IMG/VR virus record: IMGVR_UViG_3300013131_000042
Location: 1 to 64,000 of that record
Direction: 5' to 3' (one strand)
DNA: 64,000 bases
From: a virus
How positions within the stretch are numbered: position 1 is the stretch's first letter; every line of letters begins with the position of its first letter. The translations under genes were made by a program, and so were the position numbers. Shown in pieces: positions 59,845 through 64,000 of this stretch. Below the pieces are notes generated by a model. That model saw only the letters and a list, made by a program, of their open reading frames with translations. It was not told the DNA's origin and made no database searches.

Positions 59845-60559
59845 GCTGAAGAAGTCGTTGATGCAGGCCGAAGGGTCTGTCGATAAAGAACTGTTGAAGG
59901 CTGAGCCGCCGTCCACGGTGGCCTACATCGATGCGGTGCTGCGGGAGCGAACGCGCGAGCGTAAGTTCTTCCGACCGTCCATGCTGCACGGTTGCGACCG
60001 ACAGAACGTTTTCCACTACACACGCTCGCCATCGAAGCCGCAGCGTCAGGAGCCGCGCATGATGCGTATCCTCGACAACGGTACGGCGGTGCACGAGGTT
60101 CTCCAGGGTTACCTCAGTGACCATCCGGACGTGTGGTTCGCCCCGGAGTCTCGTATTCTCGTGGAGATTAACGACGCCTGGGTGCGTGGCTCGTGCGACG
60201 GAGTGCTTATCCGTCGTAGCGATGGGTACCGCTGGGGCATCGAAATCAAGACGATTGCTCATGACGAGTTCATGAAGCTCTCGAAGCCCAAGAAAGAACA
60301 CATTGCGCAGGCTATGATTTACATGGCGGTGCAGAAGCTGTACTGGATTACGATTATCTACTGGGATAAAGACAAACAACACCTAAAAGAGTATCCGATT
60401 GCCTTTGACCCGGTGCTCTGGAAACAAACGCAAGAGCGTATTAAACACTTGGTTTCATACGTGCACGCGAATACCCTGCCTGATTATGACAAGAGCACTT
60501 GCAACACGTTCTTCTGTCAGTACGTCGACCACTGCAGATCCAAGGGAGCCCCGGTATGA
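59831..60559 (+). CDS. Cas4/RecB-like exonuclease with likely Fe-S cluster
   Basis: A 242-residue PD-(D/E)XK nuclease. GTAVHEVLQGYL (His88), GSCDGVLIRR (Asp123) and GIEIKTI (Glu138-x-Lys140) mark RecB motifs I-III. Cys55 in SMLHGCDRQNVFHY and Cys224, Cys229, Cys235 match the one-plus-three cysteine layout of Cas4/AddB 4Fe-4S nucleases. ATG 59831 has GGAG upstream. In phages it likely resects DNA ends for recombination; no cas1 or cas2 is near. Confidence 0.8.
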   Translation: MLSIKLKKSLMQAEGSVDKELLKAEPPSTVAYIDAVLRERTRERKFFRPSMLHGCDRQNVFHYTRSPSKPQRQEPRMMRILDNGTAVHEVLQGYLSDHPDVWFAPESRILVEINDAWVRGSCDGVLIRRSDGYRWGIEIKTIAHDEFMKLSKPKKEHIAQAMIYMAVQKLYWITIIYWDKDKQHLKEYPIAFDPVLWKQTQERIKHLVSYVHANTLPDYDKSTCNTFFCQYVDHCRSKGAPV

Positions 60560-60987
60560 AGAAGTGGATTTCAATTTTTGCGCTGAGCAGTGCGCTTTCT
60601 GGCTGTTGGCTGATGGCGCCGAATCACGTCGAGAACACGACGGCTTCTGTACTGCAGGCTACGTCGACTTCGATCGAGGCTGCTCAGAGCACTGCGGTTT
60701 TGTACTACCGTTTTGAACAGCAGCGCATCATCAACGACGGCCTGCGCGACGGTCTTACCAAAGAACAAGTGCTCAATAAAATCAGCGAGCTTCGCATCAA
60801 GTGGTCGCCCACGTGGATGCTCTTTGAAGAGGCCCGCGTTGCGTACAACGAACTGCTTGACCTGCTGAAGCTCGTGGCGGCGGGCACGAAGAAGCAGGAA
60901 GACTTGGCCCCGGCCTATTCGAAGCTGCAGGAGAAGCTCAGCGCCGCTGAGTTTGCTATGGCGACGGCACGAGGAGACCACCCATGA
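60556..60987 (+). CDS. Putative lipoprotein
   Basis: A 143-residue protein. ATG 60556 overlaps the previous stop. MKKWISIFALSSALSGC is a signal peptide with lipobox LSGC (Cys17). The mature part is helical (coiled-coil-like EAARVAYNELLDLLKLVAAG; SKLQEKLSAAEFAMA). Could be an o-spanin-like or superinfection-exclusion lipoprotein; neither is proven. Embedded between nuclease and small genes. Confidence 0.7.
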   Translation: MKKWISIFALSSALSGCWLMAPNHVENTTASVLQATSTSIEAAQSTAVLYYRFEQQRIINDGLRDGLTKEQVLNKISELRIKWSPTWMLFEEARVAYNELLDLLKLVAAGTKKQEDLAPAYSKLQEKLSAAEFAMATARGDHP

Positions 60988-61190
60988 GCATTGTCGAGCT
61001 TTACAAGCTGTTGAACATCATCATCTCTTTGGCCCCGGACGCGGCTGATGCCGTGAAGAGGGCACTCGAAGGCTGGGGCAAGGCCAGCAACACCGACATC
61101 GATCTCTCTCAGCTGAAGCCCATCAAAGAGGCACAGCACAAGAAGGTGGATGCGGATATCGATGCTGAGATTGAAAGGCTGTTCAAGTGA
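60984..61190 (+). CDS. Hypothetical small protein
   Basis: A 68-residue protein at an ATGA overlap with the lipoprotein gene. N-terminal hydrophobic helix (IVELYKLLNIIISLAPDAADAV), then a Lys-rich helix (KKVDADIDAEIERLF). Coupled to the lipoprotein, the two might act as a pair at the membrane. Not recognised. Confidence 0.5.
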   Translation: MSIVELYKLLNIIISLAPDAADAVKRALEGWGKASNTDIDLSQLKPIKEAQHKKVDADIDAEIERLFK

Positions 61191-61570
61191 GCGAGAAGGA
61201 GTTCACGGTCGGGGATCTTAGTATCCCCGATTTTATTAAGATTCTCACTAACGCCATCAAGCGTCCGGATAACGCGGAGCCTGTGATGGCGGACCTTACC
61301 GTCAAGGACTTCCTGCAAGAGATGACGACGGTGGTGCAGGGCAAAGCCTTTCGAGGCGCCCAGCAGGAGCAGCTGATTGGCCAGCAGGTGATGCAGGACT
61401 GGGCCGGGCTTCGGAACGTGCTGGCCGTCACGCAGCCCTACAGGCTTGAGTCGCAGGCGGACTATGACAAGTTCGTCAAAGACCTGGGCGAGTCCATGAA
61501 GGGCAAAGCGCGGCTCGTAGTGGCCGTTGCTCTACTCCAGCCAGACGGAAGCTATGGGCCTGTTGGATAG
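61187..61570 (+). CDS. Hypothetical protein
   Basis: A 127-residue protein from GTG 61187 (GTGA overlap with previous stop). Helical, acidic (TVGDLSIPDFIKILTNAIKRPDNAEPVMADLTVKDFLQEM). Not recognised. Confidence 0.5.
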   Translation: MSEKEFTVGDLSIPDFIKILTNAIKRPDNAEPVMADLTVKDFLQEMTTVVQGKAFRGAQQEQLIGQQVMQDWAGLRNVLAVTQPYRLESQADYDKFVKDLGESMKGKARLVVAVALLQPDGSYGPVG

Positions 61571-61874
61571 GTGTGAGTTCTGTGGGTGTCGTATTCGCGG
61601 TAACGTGGACGACCCAGTCATCTGGATTAAAGAAGGCGTACTCTGCCAACGGTGTCTGAAAGATGATCGACGAAGCAAACGACGTAGCAACGAAGCCTCG
61701 GCTCAAGGTGACGGTCAAGCGGGCGCAGCCGTCCCCACCGCAGGAGCCACCCCGCATGGTCGAACAAAACACACTCCAGGAAATACGGAAGAAGTTCGAC
61801 AAAATGCAACTACGCCTGCCAGCAAGACCATTATCCGGGTCAGGAGAGCCCTTAAATCCACAACTGCCCCCTGA
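61554..61874 (+). CDS. Zinc-ribbon protein
   Basis: A 106-residue protein. ATG 61554 lies inside the end of the previous gene. Residues 6-35 have CEFCGC and CQRC, a two-pair zinc ribbon (RCEFCGCRIRG ... GVLCQRCLKDD). The Ala/Thr/Gly-rich tail (~45-106) overlaps the next gene by 212 bases and may be an out-of-frame extension. Confidence 0.5.
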   Translation: MGLLDRCEFCGCRIRGNVDDPVIWIKEGVLCQRCLKDDRRSKRRSNEASAQGDGQAGAAVPTAGATPHGRTKHTPGNTEEVRQNATTPASKTIIRVRRALKSTTAP

Positions 61875-62235
61875 TTTGACTATCCTCACTGACATCAAAT
61901 TAGGGCAGTTGTTCAGCGAGTTCTGTTGTATGGCGCAGTATGCGCAGCTACAGTTGGCCATCAAGGCAGTCGAGACCAGCGCGAAGAAGCGGCTTGAACG
62001 AGTTGTACGCGCACAAGCTCGGCTGACGAAAGAAGGCACAGTAGGAGAGCAGGAAGCTCAGGTCGAGATAGACCCCTCGGTACGAGATGCGGCATTTCAT
62101 ACCCTCGTTCAAGAGGGCACTGAAGCGATGACGAACGCGATGTTGCAGGGCTATATGATTGGGCGAGACGCTTGCAGCAGAGAACTAACGAGACGACAAT
62201 GGACGATAAAGGATTCACTCGGCGGCGGCAGGTAA
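61663..62235 (+). CDS. Hypothetical protein
   Basis: A 190-residue protein. Disordered Pro-rich start (RAQPSPPQEPPRM), then helices (TLQEIRKKFDKMQLRL; AIKAVETSAKKRLERVVRAQARL; FHTLVQEGTEAMTNAMLQGYMIGRD). It overlaps the zinc-ribbon gene by 212 bases; an internal ATG at 61756 could be a shorter start. Not recognised. Confidence 0.5.
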   Translation: MIDEANDVATKPRLKVTVKRAQPSPPQEPPRMVEQNTLQEIRKKFDKMQLRLPARPLSGSGEPLNPQLPPDLTILTDIKLGQLFSEFCCMAQYAQLQLAIKAVETSAKKRLERVVRAQARLTKEGTVGEQEAQVEIDPSVRDAAFHTLVQEGTEAMTNAMLQGYMIGRDACSRELTRRQWTIKDSLGGGR

Positions 62236-62525
62236 CCGGAGAACAAGAACTCCGGGTCGCCAACTCCACGGACGTGCGCTACCTCGCCACGGCCATCCTT
62301 CGTTACTTGGATGAGGGCAAGCGGGTGTACTTGTCCTGCATCGGCGTCCAAACTATTAGTCAAGCATGTAAGAGCGTCGCTGTGGCAAACGGCGAGCTGG
62401 CCCCGCAGGGCTACGTGCTGACGCTTCTCCCGACGTTCCAGGTGAGGAACTTCGAGGACAACGGGGAGACTGTGGAGCGCACCGTACTGCGGTTCGCTCT
62501 GCACGAGCAAGCAATCGGCCTGTAA
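62199..62525 (+). CDS. SpoVS-like (Alba-fold) protein
   Basis: A 108-residue protein. VANSTDVRYLATAILRYLDEGKRVYLSCIGVQTISQACKSVAVANGELAPQGYVLTLLPTF matches the stage V sporulation protein S pattern (S.D...A.AI......V.L..IG...I.QA.K..A.A.G.LAP.G......P.F). SpoVS-like proteins have an Alba-type fold that suggests nucleic-acid binding. ATG 62199 is chosen within the end of the previous gene. Overlaps the next start by one base. Confidence 0.75.
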   Translation: MDDKGFTRRRQVTGEQELRVANSTDVRYLATAILRYLDEGKRVYLSCIGVQTISQACKSVAVANGELAPQGYVLTLLPTFQVRNFEDNGETVERTVLRFALHEQAIGL

Positions 62526-63196
62526 TGGGCCGCTATCAGCGCCAGAAAGGCAAGAGAGGGGAGCGCCAGACAGCCACCGAGCTGCGCGAGGCGTTCCCCT
62601 CTCTCGCTGATGGGATACGACGCGGCTGGCAAACGCGCAGCGGCAGCGACGAGCCTGATGTTATGGGCTTGCCTGGGTATTGGTTGGAGGTTAAAACCGG
62701 CGCTATGCCCAACCCGCGTGCTGCTCTGAAGCAGGCGGACGAGGCACGTGGAGACTCCGAGCGGCCCATCGCTATTATTCGTGATGATAGAAAGAAGCCG
62801 TTCGCCGTTCTCTACTGGGAAGACCTAATTGAGTTACTGAAGTATAAGTTGGAGAGGGTGCAGCATGACGACGAGAGACCTGATGTACGTGCGCGGCGTG
62901 GACGGCAAGATGTATCTGGAGGTGCCGACCCCCGAGGGAACCAAGTACGCAGAGGCCGAAAAGGGTCTCTCGTTCAAGGAACTGCCGAACGGGAAGTGGA
63001 TGGCGGTGCGGGACATGGACCTGCACGCTCGGCAGCAGATGGCGGGGAGCCACAAGGACTTCTTCGACGCGAAGGAAGCGCGCCACCGGATGAAGCGAGT
63101 GGACGCGCTGGAGAAGCAGTTGGAGCAGATGGCGATGGACCGGGCGGACCCCGGCGTGTCGCCCAACGTCAGGTACGTGTCAGACGGAGAGTCTGA
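62525..63196 (+). CDS. PD-(D/E)XK nuclease (Hjc/VRR-like), with overprinted tail
   Basis: The first ~112 residues form a resolvase-like nuclease: KGKRGERQTATELREAF (Glu13), WQTRSGSDEPDVMG (Asp45), WLEVKTG (Glu55-x-Lys57). After residue ~113 the frame continues as Arg/Gly/Ala-rich sequence across 332 bases shared with gene 62865, which looks like translation of that gene in the wrong frame. The real protein probably ended near base 62865; a lost stop or 1-base error is likely. Third small nuclease of this block. Confidence 0.65.
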   Translation: MGRYQRQKGKRGERQTATELREAFPSLADGIRRGWQTRSGSDEPDVMGLPGYWLEVKTGAMPNPRAALKQADEARGDSERPIAIIRDDRKKPFAVLYWEDLIELLKYKLERVQHDDERPDVRARRGRQDVSGGADPRGNQVRRGRKGSLVQGTAEREVDGGAGHGPARSAADGGEPQGLLRREGSAPPDEASGRAGEAVGADGDGPGGPRRVAQRQVRVRRRV

Positions 63197-63410
63197 GCGG
63201 CTCTTTGCGGAGTACGCGGCTGCTGCACGGGAAGGGCGGGGCAAGGAGAGCCCGTTCCAGCCACTGCAGTCCTACGGTCAGAAGCTCATTACGAAGACGG
63301 GGAAGGCGATTCGGCCCCTGCTCAAGGGTGAGATTGGGATGATTGGCTCGACCATCATCTGCTTGGAGCAGGGTTATGGCACGGGTAACTTCTCGTCTGG
63401 AGGCATCTGA
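62865..63410 (+). CDS. Hypothetical protein
   Basis: A 181-residue protein starting at ATG 62865. Mixed sequence: TTRDLMYVRGVDGKMYLEVPTPEGTKYAE, WMAVRDMDLHARQQM, helical AKEARHRMKRVDALEKQLEQMAMDR, and a C-terminal RPLLKGEIGMIGSTIICLEQGYG. Composition is clearly protein-like, unlike the overlapping frame. Not recognised. Confidence 0.6.
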   Translation: MTTRDLMYVRGVDGKMYLEVPTPEGTKYAEAEKGLSFKELPNGKWMAVRDMDLHARQQMAGSHKDFFDAKEARHRMKRVDALEKQLEQMAMDRADPGVSPNVRYVSDGESERLFAEYAAAAREGRGKESPFQPLQSYGQKLITKTGKAIRPLLKGEIGMIGSTIICLEQGYGTGNFSSGGI

Positions 63411-64000
63411 TGGCGCTCGAAGTAGGTACGATTAATCGAGACACTACCTATCCGTTTAACGACACGGGTACGGGTATGGCGTTTGCGCTCTACCAAGCGC
63501 TCAAGGCGTACAAGGTCGACCTCTCTAAGCGAGATAATTTGCCCGCAGCTACGGGCACGGTTCTCGTACGCGGCGGACGTAACCTTGTGTTGACTGCCCC
63601 CGATGGCTCGACGTTTCCCGCGCTTGTGTCGACCACGGACCCGCGACGCAACAAGGTCTCTATCGGGACTGAGTCTCGGACGGTGCAGCAAATCATCGGC
63701 ACGGACACGGTTATCGTGGACGCGTTCTTTCCGAACAACGGCTACTCCGGGCCGTACTCTACGTATAACGACTACGATAACAAGCCCTCGTACTACACGG
63801 GAACGACGGCTCAGTGGAACGCGCTGACGCCTATCGAGCAGTGGCGTGTGAACATCGACTACAGCACGAACAAACAGCTCGATGAGCAGATGCGTACGGC
63901 GCTGGCGCTGGCCAATGGTCTAGTGCCCTATGTTGTAGCCAACGCCGAGGTGTCTGTGCTTATCCCAAGCACCCTGGCAGGGCTTCAGAAGTTGCCGACG
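63410..64000 (+). CDS. Possible tail or virion protein, 3' truncated by window
   Basis: ATG 63410 overlaps the previous stop (TGATG) with GGAGG upstream, and the frame is open to the window end (197 codons). The product begins ALEVGTINRDTTYPFNDTGTGMAFALYQALKAYKV, with beta-rich and polar parts (PNNGYSGPYSTYNDYDNKP; TAQWNALTPIEQWRVN). The composition resembles a virion protein, which would make the direction change from replication to structural genes here, possibly leading to further fibre genes. Not recognised. Confidence 0.55.
   Translation, partial: MALEVGTINRDTTYPFNDTGTGMAFALYQALKAYKVDLSKRDNLPAATGTVLVRGGRNLVLTAPDGSTFPALVSTTDPRRNKVSIGTESRTVQQIIGTDTVIVDAFFPNNGYSGPYSTYNDYDNKPSYYTGTTAQWNALTPIEQWRVNIDYSTNKQLDEQMRTALALANGLVPYVVANAEVSVLIPSTLAGLQKLPT

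Noticed and set aside
59831-60559. Interpreting the Cas4-like gene as part of a CRISPR system
   Set aside because: No cas1, cas2, effector gene or repeat array is present; it is embedded in phage recombination genes.
1-64000. tRNA genes, CRISPR arrays, insertion sequences, integrase and attachment sites
   Set aside because: No cloverleaf-like stretch, regular short repeats with spacers, transposase or recombinase motifs were found in the short non-coding gaps or genes.

Overview
The window is a stretch of a tailed double-stranded DNA phage genome with a contractile tail (myovirus morphotype). It carries a large terminase, portal, scaffold-like protein, N4-gp56-type major capsid protein, tail sheath, tail tube, tape measure, gpD/gpV/gp25/gpJ-type baseplate proteins and a complete phage replisome. 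It is GC-rich and densely packed. Genes mostly abut or overlap by 1-8 bases (ATGA, GTGA, TGATG junctions) and nearly all lie on the + strand. I see no integrase, repressor pair, tRNA, CRISPR array or insertion sequence, so a lytic lifestyle is likely. The host cannot be read from the window; a lipobox protein and the lysis genes fit a bacterial host. Both ends cut through genes (bases 2-1675 lack a 5' end, 63410-64000 lack a 3' end), so this is an internal piece or an arbitrary opening of a circular map.

Layout. 1-2.4 kb: end of a tail-fibre gene plus two small fibre-associated genes, closed by a strong terminator. 2.4-5.9 kb: small coiled-coil, endolysin and basic-protein genes, including one minus-strand gene. 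6.0-7.9 kb: two adjacent QueC-type PP-loop enzymes and a QueF reductase, a 7-deazaguanine (preQ0 to preQ1) cassette. 7.9-20.4 kb: terminase, a zincin, portal, small virion-region proteins, transglycosylase, scaffold and capsid. 20.4-29.8 kb: neck/tail completion, sheath, tube, tail chaperones and tape measure. 29.8-38.6 kb: baseplate hub, spike and wedges. 38.6-48.8 kb: receptor-contact proteins (beta-helix protein, tandem small proteins, a 1318-residue fibre, a second copy of the PEPTPEP small-protein family) and a terminator. 48.9-63.4 kb: replication and recombination (SF2 helicase, helicase loader, DnaB-like helicase, primase, ssDNA-binding protein, family A polymerase, RecA, three PD-(D/E)XK nucleases, a SpoVS-like protein). 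The last gene is cut by the window edge.

How it fits together. The replication block is preceded by a promoter-like element and a long hairpin whose 3' arm contains the ribosome-binding site of the first helicase gene. Virion genes run in the usual packaging-head-neck-tail-baseplate-fibre order. Related small inverted repeats (TACTG-N4-CAGTA and a variant) precede a small early-block gene, the pre-scaffold gene and the capsid gene and may be shared control sites. The QueC-QueC-QueF cassette suggests the phage makes a 7-deazaguanine precursor for DNA modification or tRNA queuosine supply. No base-inserting transglycosylase is visible here, so the final product is unknown. Fibre genes at the two sides of the window share DNA repeats and a small-protein family, pointing to a duplicated and recombining host-recognition module.
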